Made by a program: the position numbers and the translations under genes. From NCBI GenBank assembly GCA_012064385.1, contig QRDG01000065.1:828586-892585 (forward strand): 64,000 nucleotides of DNA, written 5' to 3'. Numbering within the stretch: position 1 is the stretch's first letter; the number at the start of each line of letters is the position of its first letter. Positions 54,856-64,000 of the stretch are shown in pieces. The notes beneath the pieces were generated by a model. That model saw only the letters and a list, made by a program, of their open reading frames with translations, was not told the DNA's origin and did not search any database. The DNA is from Puccinellia tenuiflora. Taxonomy: Eukaryota > Streptophyta > Magnoliopsida > Poales > Poaceae.

Positions 54856-57800
54856 TTATTTTTTCATTTTTCTCGGTTTGGTAGACATGTCCTTCACATA
54901 GAAAACCTGAGCCACATCATTGGCTAGGACAAATGGTTCGTCTCTGTAATCAAGATTGTTGAGATCCACTGTTGTCATTCCGTACAGCTTGTCTACCTGA
55001 ACCCCGACTCCATTCAGCTTGACCCATTTGCACCGAAACAAAGGGACCTTAAAAGAAGGTCCATAGTCAAGTTCCCATATCTCCTCTATGTAACCATAAT
55101 ATGTGTCCTTTTTCCCATTATTGTTTGTTGCATCAAAGCGGACACCACTATTTTGATTGGTGCTCTTTTTATCTTGGACGATCCGGTAAAATGTATTCCC
55201 ATTTATCTCGTACCTTTGGAAAGTCAATACAGTCAAAGATGGTGACCTGGCCAACAAGTACAGCTGATCTCCAACAATGTTGTTATTCATGAGATGTGTT
55301 CGCAACCAACCGCCAAAAGTCTCAATGTGTTCATGTGTAATCCAGGTGTCAGACTGTCCCGGGTGTTGGGACCGTACTATATTCATGTGTTCCTCGATAT
55401 ACGGAGCCACCAAGGTAGAACTCTGCAGAACTGTGTAGTGTGCTTGAGTTACAGAATGCCCGTCCCTACATATTTTTGCTATCTTTCCTAGCGTGCCTTT
55501 TCCACTCAGTCTCCTCTCGTGCCGTGATTGTGGAACACCAATCGGCTTAAGGTCAGGAAGAAAGTCAACACAGAACTCAATGACCTCCTCTGTTCCATAG
55601 CCCTTGGAGATGCTTCCTTCCGGCCTAGCACGGTTATGGACATATTTCTTTAAGACTCCCATGAACCTCTAAAAGGGGAACATATTGTGTAGAAATACAG
55701 GACCGAGAATGGCAATCTCTTCGACTAGGTAAACCAGGAGATGCGTCATAATATTGAAGAACGATGGTGGGAACACCAACTCAAAACTAACAATACATTG
55801 GACCACATCATTCCGTAACCTTGACAGAATATCTGGATTAATTACCTTATGAGATATTGCATTGGGGAATGCACATAGCTTCACAATGGGTACTCGAACA
55901 TTTTCCAGTAGAAGCCCCTTCAATGCAACCGGAAGTAACTGTGTCATAATCACGTGGTAGTCATGAGACTTCAAGTTTTGGAAATTTTTCTCTGTCATAT
56001 TTATTATTCACTTTATATTCGACGAGAAGCCAGACGGGACCTTGATACTGCTCAGGCATTAAAAAAAGATTTCCTTCTCTGCTTTGGTAAGAGCGTAGCT
56101 GGTCTGGATCTTGTCCTATGGATGCATGTTGTTTGGGTCTTTCATACGTTGCTGGTCCTCCCGTGCTTCCGGTGTATCTTTTGTCTTCCCATACACGCCC
56201 AGGAAGCCTAGCAGGTTCACGTAAAGATTCTTCGTCACGTGCATCACGTCGATTGAAGAGCGGACCTCTAGGACTTTTCAATAGGGTAGCTCCCAAAATA
56301 TAGATTTCTTCTTCCACATGGGCGCGTGTCCGGTACCGTCATTCGAAACAGATGGACCGCCAGGATCCTTTCCAAAGATCACTTCTAGATCCTTGACCAT
56401 ACCAAATATATCATCACCAGGACGGTGGTCAGGCTTCCTCCGATGATCGGGCATACCTCTGAAATGCTTGCCTTTCTTTCTTACGGGATGCTTGGTCGGA
56501 AGAAATCAACGATGCCCCAGTTACACAACCTTTTTACATTTCTCCAAATATGTACTATCAGTCTTCTCTAAACAGTGCATGCATGCATTGTATCCCTTAT
56601 TTGTCTGTCCTGAAAGGTTACTAAGAGCTGGCCAATTATTAATGGTTACGAACAGCAACGCTCGTAGGTCAAATTCCATATGTTTGTGCTCATCCCACAC
56701 ACGTACACCTTCTTCACGCCACAACTATAAAAGTTCTTCAACTAATGGCCTCAGGTACACATCAATGTCATTGCTGGGTTGCTTCGGGCCTTGGATGAGC
56801 ACTGGCATCATAATGAACTTCCGCTTCATGCACAACCAAGGAGGAAGGTTATAGATACATAAATTCACAGGCCACGTGCTATGACTGCAGCTCTGCTCTC
56901 CAAAAGGATTCATGCCATCTGTACTTAGACAAAACCTTAAGTTCCTTGCGTCATCTGCAAAGTTCGGAAACTCTCTCTCGATTTTTCTCCACTGCGACCC
57001 ATCATCGGGGTGTCTCAACATCGCGTCTTTCTTACGGTCTTCTTTGTGCCATCGCAACAACCTGACATGCTCTTTGTTTCTGAACAAACGTTTCAACTGT
57101 AGTATTATATTACCATACCATATCACCTTGGCAGGAACCCTTTTCCTGGGGCGCTCGCACTCAACATCACCAGGGTCATCTCATCTGATCTTATACCGCA
57201 ATGCAGTGCATACCGGGCATGCATCCAAATTCTCGTACTCCTCACCACGGTAGAGGATGCAGTCATTAGGGCATGCATGTATCTTCTGCACATCTAATCC
57301 TAGAGGGCAAACAACCTTCTTTGCTTCGTACGTACTGGAGGGCAATTCGTTACCCTTTAGAAGGTCCTTCTTCATTATTTTCAGCAACTTTTCAAATCCC
57401 TTGTCATTCACACCGTTCTCTGCCTTCCATTGCAGCAATTACAGTGTGCTACCCAGCTTTTACAGGCCATCTTCGCAATTTGGGTACAACGGTTTGTTGT
57501 GATCCTCTAACATGCGCGTGAATTTCGACCTCTCATTTTAGTTCCGCGGTCTCTCCGTGCATCAGCAATGGCATGACAAGGATCATCAGCCGGCTCATCT
57601 GATGCCTCTTGATCTTCAGCTTCCCCTGTTGCAGTGTCACCGTATTCAGGGTACATAGGATAGTTGTCACCATCCTCTTCTTCTTCATTTTCTTCCACCA
57701 TAACCCCTGTTTCTCCGTGCTTGGTCCAACAATTATAGCTGGTCATGAAACCTTACTGAAGCAGGTGGGTGTGAAGGATTTTCGAGGAAGAGTAATCCTT

Positions 57801-57998
57801 CTTATTCTGACAGACAACACATGGACAACACATAAAACCATTCTGATTGTTTGCCTCGGCGACACCGATAAAACTACACAGGCCCGTAATGAACTCGCCA
57901 GTCCGTCGGTCACCGTACATCCGTTGCCGGTTCATCGAGCACCTCATATATTGCGAGATATATATTGCCGACTCATCTGCATTATATAAGTATATCAA
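54856..57998 (-). pseudogene. CACTA transposase (TNP2-like)
   Basis: Right to left: a transposase-associated zinc-binding-like start (MRCSMNRQRMYG, GFMCCPCVVCQNKK, ILHTHL), an acidic linker, then the Transposase_21 region (KIHACPNDCILYRGEEYENL DACPVC; RWHKEDRKKDAMLRHPDDG; FCLSTDGMNPF; NLPPWLCMKRKFIMMPVLIQ GPKQPSNDIDVYL; YNACMHCL; SIDVMHVTKN), then DUF4218-type (HDYHVIMTQLLPVAL) and DUF4216-type (KKDTYYGYIEEIWELDY) regions ending at 54856. In-frame stops at 57753-57755, 57181-57183, 56725-56727 and 56521-56523, and frame changes near 57470 and 56320, make it a pseudogene. It would cut and join element ends in the nucleus. Confidence 0.85.
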
Positions 57999-58141
57999 AA
58001 ATCATTACACACAACATCATGAATAGAGAAGTGACCAAATTAATTAATACAACTTCGTCACATTAAAACCAAAGCAGAGTAGTGACCAAATGTAATACAT
58101 AGTTCTCATAATTAAAACATATATTGAAACTAACATACAAA

Positions 58142-58567
58142 CTATCTAATGCATTTAAATGCAACAACAAATGCGATCAAAATCGCAACTAAGGTAACCA
58201 TTGATCCAATAGCATAATGATGCCAAGCCTCTTTATTAATGTCATAATTTCTAATCTTCAAGCGCATTGCATCCATCTTGATCTTGTGATCATCGATGAC
58301 ATCGGCAAGATACAACTCCAATTTCATCTTCTCTTCTTCAAATTTTTTTCAAATCATTGTTTTCTTTTTCAACTAAATTTAACTTCTCGACAAGAGGGTT
58401 GGTTGGAATTTACGGTTCATATATGCCCTAGATAAAAATATCTATGTCAAGTGTTGGTCGGCATAATTGTTATAAACACGAAATTAAAAAAATAGTTATA
58501 AAAGATAATATACCACATCCGAATCATAGACCGGACGAGGGCCGACGGGGACGGATATCAAAACCAT
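58142..58567 (-). pseudogene. Small CACTA ORF with a C-terminal membrane helix
   Basis: A first exon near 58565-58510 (MVLISVPVGPRPVYDSD) and a second from about 58430: VEKLNLVEKENNDLKK, a one-base shift in an A-run near 58345-58351, then MKLELYLADVIDDHKIKMDA, MRLKIRNYDINKEAW and YAIGSMVTLVAILIAFVVAF, a clear hydrophobic helix, ending CIR. Coiled-coil plus tail-anchor architecture. It lies upstream of the transposase in the same orientation. This ORF recurs in Triticeae CACTA elements to my knowledge; its role is unknown. Confidence 0.55.
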
Positions 58568-59139
58568 GGCACTATACATATAACAAACAATCATACAAGT
58601 AAGAAAAATTATACAAGTAACTATGTAAATCATATAAATAAGAAATTTGTTATTTTTTTAATAAGAACAAGAGGCTCACCAAGGTGGTGCCGGCGACAGG
58701 GCGGCGCGGGCAATCGACAGCGGTGAGGACAAGGATAGGGACGGTACGGCTCTAAAACCAACAAATCATACTTTAATTTTAGCTCAAATTGCATATAAAA
58801 CAAATAAACTCCCTAACTTAGACATTTTATCAAACACCTAGCTTGCACTAGAAAAATGAAAAGAGCTAAACTAATAATGAAATGAGCTAAATTAGGAACG
58901 CTGGAAGAAAGGATGAAGTTGCTAACCCTTGGATAGATGGGTTAAATTAGGAACACCTAGCTTGCACTAGAAAAATGAAAAGAGCTAAACTAATAATGCT
59001 GCCAATCTTGAAAAATGGTGGAGAAAAATGGGATGAACTTGAGCTCGGGAGAGAGTAAACCGAAAGAAAATGGAGAATAAGTTCGAGCAGAAAAGTGAGG
59101 ATGGCTCGGGTTGGAAGAAGAAGATAAAGGTAGAAACCT

Positions 59140-59451
59140 TTAATCCCGGTTCGTATTACAAACCGAGACTAAAGGTCCATCTTTAGTCCCGGTTTTTAAT
59201 ACGAACCGGGACTAAAGGGTCTCGCGCTGGCCCCCACCTCTAGGGCTGCCTGCCGCAAACCTTTAGTCTCGGATCATATCACAAACCGGGACTAAAGGGT
59301 CTCTATGAACCGGGACGAAAACCTCCCGAGCCCCATGCGGTGTGCGAGCCGCTCGAACCGGGACTAATGCCAACGTTAGTCCCGGTTCATGTCGCGACCA
59401 GGACTAATGCTCCGATTCGGCCTGAACAAAAGCCCTCTTTTCTACTAGTGT
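59140..59451. repeat. CACTA right terminal and subterminal repeats
   Basis: Inverted CTTTAGTCCCGGTT / AACCGGGACTAAAG pairs at about 59145-59175, 59180-59220, 59262-59300 and GTTAGTCCCGG near 59375, ending in CTACTAGTG. Also the likely promoter side of the transposase and the membrane ORF. Confidence 0.85.
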
Positions 59452-59454
59452 TGA

Positions 59455-59665
59455 AAAACTATATTTATTGTGATCTGTATAAACTATAAAATAAGGCTTT
59501 TCACGAGTCATTTTTTAATCTATTTTACGCATATCATGAAAAATATCAGTTTTTTTAAACGACTTTGTAAACACATGGAATATGAAGACGTATCCGTAAA
59601 ATTTTATTTCGTTTTATACATTTGAAAATATGTTTTTAACAGGTGCATATGCACCCGGAAGCCAA
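59455..59665. repeat. Right half of the inverted-repeat element hosting the CACTA
   Basis: Partner of 47775-47895; see that entry. It ends GGTGCATATGCACCCGG at about 59642-59658. Confidence 0.6.
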
Positions 59666-61079
59666 CGTAGATTTCACAACAAGATAGTCCAAACTTTATG
59701 CTCCATTCTTCAAAAGCAACTTATCCCAAAAAGGTTCTTGGGCTCCGGTCTTGCCGATTAAGCGGAAGAATACGACATGCCAACATAGTGCAACCATGTT
59801 ATATTGTACCATCCAATATAACAAGGTAAATGCACTGTTGGTCTACTAGCGTGTGAGAGATGAGGATTGGTTACCAATCTTTTAAAATGTGAAAACCCAT
59901 CACTGAACTCACATTTTATTAGTGGTTTACTCACAAACCGGCTAAGCAGCAGTTTTCTAACCACATGGCGTGCTGGATGGGCCTGAGGGGTGATGTGCGG
60001 TGTATTTTGGCGCATAAATAGTAATGTGGTGGGCTGGTGGCCCACGTGAGAACATAAAGGGGATGCTAATTTGCATATAGGTCGCCAAAAAATATCATAA
60101 CTTTTTTTCTAAAAGCATCGATGCAGGTAAAATTTCTGTTTCCCCAAATCGACGCTTCCTTTCCGTGAAGGTCACTGAGGTAGATGACTAGAACTTCGCT
60201 GCCAGACACCACATCTAGGTCGCCTATGCCTCTGTTGGGCATCCCCACACGAACGGACAGGTCAAGCGCTCGAATAGGCTTATTACCTGAGCGGTCAAAT
60301 ACCGAATGTATGAGAGTCGTTGACCCCATACGGCGACACTTGATCGGAGAAGCTCCCATTGGTGCTTTGGAGCCTACGCACCTCACCGAACCGATCTACT
60401 CTCCTTTTCATCGGTTAATTATAAAAACAATATTATTTTGATTGATTATAAAACCGATATTATTTCGATTGCCATTTCTTATTAGCTGAATTATTGAAAA
60501 AAGAAAACAACCGAACCAAAGTTCCGATTAAAACTGAATGCCCAATGACTATCTACGTTAGCCACCCCCATAAGGCTAGCATGTCGAAAATGCCACGACA
60601 TGATGGGTTAGGGCAGATTCTTGATCAGTATTGGACTATTAGGGGGTGGGGGTGAAAATGGGTCAAATACATGAAATTTTAAGATATTCAAAATTGAATT
60701 TTAGCTATAAAAAATATAAGGGGGGGGGGGGGGGGGGTGCGTTGGCCCCCTGAAGTACACATATCTCTGCCATGGTTTTGCGCAAGATTATATTATCATA
60801 CTATTTTCTCATATGATCCTTGATGCAGTCATGCAGATATCTAGCCGACTTCATCACAACAACCTTGTGCAGCTCAGCTGACACAGTGGCGCCAATCTGC
60901 TTCTAGTGTATGAGCTTATGCTGAACGACAGCCATGACGAGCATCTGTATGGCACCAATGATGATGTGTGCTTCAGTGGTATTTTAGCTAACTCTCAGGG
61001 CCGACTCTAATCAGGGTAAGAAGGGCGACGACTTAGCTAGGGCCTAATCTGCCTAGGATCCCAGACCGTGTGCACATGT
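59666..61079. other. Intergenic sequence
   Basis: No long frames with motifs and no terminal repeats. A G-run of about 17 lies at 60721-60737. Short runs TATTATTTTGATTG / TATTATTTCGATTG repeat near 60430-60470. Confidence 0.5.
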
Positions 61080-61493
61080 CACTAGTAGAAAATAGGCCTT
61101 TCGCCCGGGCCTTTAGTCGCGGACGTGTATCGACCCGCGACTACAAGTGCGGCCACGTCGCCCCAAAATCGGCGAATCATTTGTCCCGGTTCGTTAGGAA
61201 CCATTTGTCGCGGCTTGGTATACGAACCGGGACAAAAGATGCCTGCGGTCCCGCTGCGAGGAGGTGCCCCCCATTTCTCCCGGCTCGTATCTTGAACCGG
61301 GACTAGAATCCGCGCACCGCGACGGTTCGTGTATTTTGAACCCTTTGAGTTCCCGCCGCCAGTCGTTGATCACACGGGGAATGAAGAGAACGATTAATGT
61401 CTTTCGAAGTTGATCAAAACGCTTAGGAATTTGGAAGTTGAAACACGCCCGATTAATTACCACGGCGCGCCAGCCTCCTCATCTCCCCTGCTA

Positions 61494-61507
61494 GCTCTAT
61501 ATAGAGA
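61494..61507 (+). promoter_or_regulatory. Candidate TATA box of the CACTA chimeric gene
   Basis: CTCTATATAGAG, palindromic, about 95 bp upstream of the ATG at 61591 and just inside the subterminal repeats. Position and sequence suit a core promoter; the palindrome itself could bind a dimer. Confidence 0.5.
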
Positions 61508-61590
61508 GCTACAGTGCCATTTGCCAAATGCACCATCTCCTCTCTCTAATTTCTACTCAAAAATCCTCTCTCGAATCGCTGCCGCGCGCC

Positions 61591-63264
61591 ATGGAGCCAC
61601 TTGCGCGCCCACCTCGATCCCAGGTGTTCCACTACAAGGACGACGCCGTCAACATGAACTTCAAGGTCGTGGTCACTCTCCGCGCATCAACCGTGGAGAG
61701 ATGGATCCGCGACGTCAAGAGGTGCTACCTCGACGCCGCACCGAAGAAGATCGTGGGCCTCGACTGCGAGTTCACCGACGCCGCACCCAAGGAGAGGCAG
61801 CGTGCCGCCGTCCTGCAACTCTCCGTGGAGACCGACACGTTGGTGTTCCATATTTGCTACGCTGATCGGGTGCCGCAGGCCCTCAAGGACTTCTTGATGG
61901 ACAAAACCATCAAATTCTGCGGCGCGGCTATCAACAATGATCAACGTATGCTGGAGCCTTACGGAATTCATATTCCGTCCGCCGTCGACCTCCAGCGGAC
62001 CGTTCACCCTAACCCAACGTACCCTAATCTTCCGAGTCTCTATGCTCTAGCCAATTTTACTATTGGCACAACGCTTCAGAAGAAGAAGAAGATCAACAAC
62101 AAGAAGAAGAAGAAGGAGGACGAGAAGAAAAAGGAGGAAGAAGAGGACCTCACGAGAGGTTGGGGCAACTTTCCATTGAGCTTTTATCGCATCAAGTATG
62201 AAGATTGTTCGTTGCCTGTAATTATCTCACTACATTTTTTTGTACTGTAGAATGAAGATTGTCGAATGCAGGGAACGCCGCATCTATGACATCGGGTTCA
62301 TTGACCCATATTATATTAATGAAGTGACCGTAAATAACCATCCCGAGGACATAGAGAATAACTTGTTCCGGTGGTTAGTGAAACTAAATACTTGCGAAGA
62401 AATACTTTTTCCTTACGTCTTCCAGTGAGTGTTACTGTACCTTCTACACATTCTATTTTGCTTACTCCATGTTTAATGTAATCGATGAGTTGTGGACATA
62501 TAAACGTGCGCAGTTTCCACTGGATTTTGCTAATCATTAGAGTTGACCAAGGAGTCGTTCAAGTCATGGACTCGTTAAGGAAAAACATGGAAGAGTACCA
62601 AAGCTTGCAAGATATGCTCCAGAGGTAATTTTAATCATTATCGCTCTATATCGTCCTCTTTCATTCATTTTCTGATATTAAGTAATTAATAACTCCTTTA
62701 ATCATTTTCTTTTGGCGGCCAGGGTTTGGAAACGGTTCATCGTGAAGGTTCCAGGGGAATGGAAACCGAAGTTGTATTTTTATACCACCAAGGTAAGTAG
62801 TACTATATATATAGGTCCGCACAACTCTTTAATTATAGTTTCAATACCATTATCATGCTTGATTATTATTTGATTAAATTCTATTTTCTATAAAGTGGTG
62901 TGAGAGGCAGCAACAGGGGACAAATTTATGTGCATACTACGTTTTTTAGTACATGCGCCCTTTTGTCAGTGAGCGGAATAGAGAACAAAGAACATCTTAT
63001 GTATGTATACACTCTGCGCAATTTTTTATTACCATATTGTGTTGAGTTCCATTCATAAATTATTTTATTATGATTTCATATATACAGTTATAAACAACTC
63101 ACATATTCATATTGATCTAGATGGAGCGAATGCGGGACCTGCTCATACCAGCGAAGCGCCTAAAAGCAATTCAAGAGGAATTGGCGGGATTTTTGAACTC
63201 GGAGGTCCTGAAGAAAACTGGAGAATTTTATCACAAAAGCAATTATTTTTTGCCTCCAATGTAA
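61591..63264 (+). pseudogene. Chimeric gene: DEDD 3'-5' exonuclease exon joined to Ulp1-type protease exons
   Basis: Exons: 61591-62199, 62250-62424, 62514-62634, 62723-62792, 62896-63000, 63121-63264, GT-AG and in phase. Exon 1 (MEPLARPPRSQVFHYKDD) has exonuclease motif I IVGLDCEF, AAVLQLSV and motif II IKFCGAAINNDQRML; the motif III YxxxD Asp is not found. It ends with a Lys/Glu-rich stretch (NLS-like) and NFPLSFYRIK. Exons 2-6 resemble CACTA second-gene exons: ECRERRIYDIGFIDP, HFHWILLIIRVDQGVVQVMD (His and Asp), GTNLCAYYV (Cys). A TAG at 62947-62949 follows the Cys region. Without splicing, exon 1 reads on to a 219-residue exonuclease-only product. An upstream in-frame Met at 61528 is possible. 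Confidence 0.75.
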
Positions 63265-63344
63265 TTGACGTGATCTGGATGTGTGAGAAACGTGATGTTG
63301 GTCTAGTAACTTGAACGTGATCTCGACGTGTGGGCTTATGTTTC

Positions 63345-63406
63345 TATGTATGAATCGGGACCAATGCCCCTTTGGAACCGGGACCAATACCCCTTTTTCT
63401 ACAAGT
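63345..63406. repeat. Internal CACTA-end-like sequence
   Basis: AACCGGGACCAATACCCCTT followed by TTTCTACAAGTG is, inverted, CACTTGTAGAAAAAGGGG plus a GGTCCCGG subterminal word: a typical CACTA right end 414 bp before the actual end. Confidence 0.7.
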
Positions 63407-63484
63407 GTACTGTATGTGGTAGCGTAGAAATATACGAAAACTATTTTGAAATGAAGAAAAGAAAATAAATGAATAAAATAAAAC

Positions 63485-63627
63485 AAAATGAATTCTCTGC
63501 CGCGGCACAGAAAGTGCCCAAATTTCTGCCGCGGTAGAGAATTAGTAAACCCTAAACCCTAACCAAAATGAACTCTCTGCCGCGGCACAGAAAGTGCCCA
63601 AATTTCTGCCGCGGCAGATAACAATTA
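63485..63627 (+). repeat. 80-bp tandem duplication near the CACTA right end
   Basis: AAAATGAATTCTCTGCCGCG ... AAATTTCTGCCGCGG at 63485-63536 and again at 63567-63619 with two to three differences, each with internal TGCCGCGGCA palindromes. Separated by CCCTAAACCCTAACC, resembling telomeric repeat by chance. Confidence 0.85.
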
Positions 63628-63823
63628 GTCGCGGCCCGTTATACGAACCGCGACTAAAGGTTCTGCCAGTAGCACACCCAGGATGAGGACCATTTGTCCC
63701 GGCTGGTGACAGGTCCGCGACTAATGGTTGGACCTTTAGTCCCGCCTTCGCTGTCGCGGTTGGCCAACCGCGACAAAAGACCCTCACGGCCCGGGACAAT
63801 AGGTCCAGTCTCCACTAGTGTGT

Positions 63824-64000
63824 AGGTATCCCGTGTAGTATAAAGCTCACTGGCAAAGACACAAATAGTCAACTATAAGAACCCAAAGGCCGTAGAGCAG
63901 TGAAATAAGAAAAAACAAAGGCCTCTAGAAAGTCAGGACCAGCCCTGACTAAATGCTTAAGTCACAATTTTGCAAAAATACATAAATGCACGTATCTCCT
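63824..64000. other. Flanking sequence to window end
   Basis: No feature recognised in the last 177 bases. Confidence 0.5.

Larger units (their letters stand above)
47896..59451 (-). mobile_element. CACTA (En/Spm) transposon, 11.6 kb
   Basis: Terminal inverted repeats CACTAGTGGAAAAAGGCCC (left) and CACTAGTAGAAAAGAGGGC (right, inverted), with 3-bp target duplication TTG at 47893-47895 and 59452-59454. Both ends carry inverted copies of TTTAGTCCCGGTT / AACCGGGACTAAA. Genes, all on the minus strand: a membrane-protein ORF near the right end, a TNP2-type transposase, then an Ulp1-type second gene. Stops and frameshifts in all three suggest the copy is inactive but its ends could still be mobilised in trans. 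Confidence 0.92.
61080..63820 (+). mobile_element. CACTA transposon (2.7 kb) carrying an exonuclease-Ulp1 gene
   Basis: Ends CACTAGTAGAAAATAGGCC (left) and CACTAGTGGAGACTGGACC (right, inverted), with 3-bp duplication TGT at 61077-61079 and 63821-63823. Subterminal repeats are inverted TTTGTCCCGGTTCGT, TTTAGTCGCGG and ACCGGGAC words at 61095-61335 and 63630-63800. No transposase is present, so it is non-autonomous; it encodes one multi-exon gene on the plus strand. Confidence 0.9.

Noticed and set aside
63537..63566. Telomeric repeat (CCCTAAA)n
   Set aside because: Only two copies, between tandem-duplicated CACTA sequence; no array.

Overview
This window is plant nuclear DNA from a large-genome grass. 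A Triticeae species (wheat, Aegilops, barley or rye group) is the best guess. Nested transposable elements (TEs) with intact target-site duplications (TSDs) fill most of it. Typical Triticeae features are the TGATACGT-type LTR retrotransposon with a tRNA-Asp primer site, CACTA elements with TTTAGTCCCGG subterminal repeats, a MULE carrying a plant mobile domain gene, and small intronic MITEs. I see no bacterial, organellar or viral genome content.

Layout. 1-16735: a minus-strand Ty3/gypsy element with gag and protease remnants and its 5' LTR on the right; its left end lies outside the window. Its LTR is split by a 10-kb MULE (5689-15694), which is itself hit by a 3.0-kb solo LTR (7636-10636) and a MITE (14743-14881). 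The gypsy element sits inside a minus-strand Ty1/copia element (16736-18882). 18883-19431 and 23020-23200 look like the two halves of a host-gene remnant, split by a LINE (19432-23019). 23200-25566 is largely featureless apart from one MITE. 25567-26496 is a small non-LTR retroelement that landed about 50 bp upstream of the only intact host gene seen, RPN3 (26565-30185, eight exons, 488 codons, 26S proteasome lid subunit). Tail-to-tail with RPN3 lies a minus-strand C2-domain pseudogene (30757-33086) broken by frameshifts and two retroposon insertions. 34185-34344 is a tRNA-derived SINE.

34719-39537 is a 4.8-kb solo LTR. Eight base pairs beyond its TSD begins the TSD of 39556-47586, an odd LTR element with 3-kb LTRs but only about 440 bp of interior. 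47896-59451 is an 11.6-kb CACTA element with a decayed transposase, an Ulp1-protease-type second gene and a small membrane-protein ORF. It sits inside an older inverted-repeat element. 61080-63820 is a 2.7-kb CACTA element carrying a chimeric gene: a DEDD-type 3'-5' exonuclease exon spliced to Ulp1-type protease exons homologous to those of the larger CACTA.

How they relate. RPN3 should be a housekeeping gene. The CACTA and MULE genes were mobility or accessory genes and nearly all now carry stops or frameshifts. The most unusual items are the exonuclease-Ulp1 CACTA, the MULE with transposase, PMD gene and a convergent third gene, the short-interior long-LTR element, and the retroelement in the RPN3 leader. 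All family assignments come from reading motifs by eye; no database was searched.
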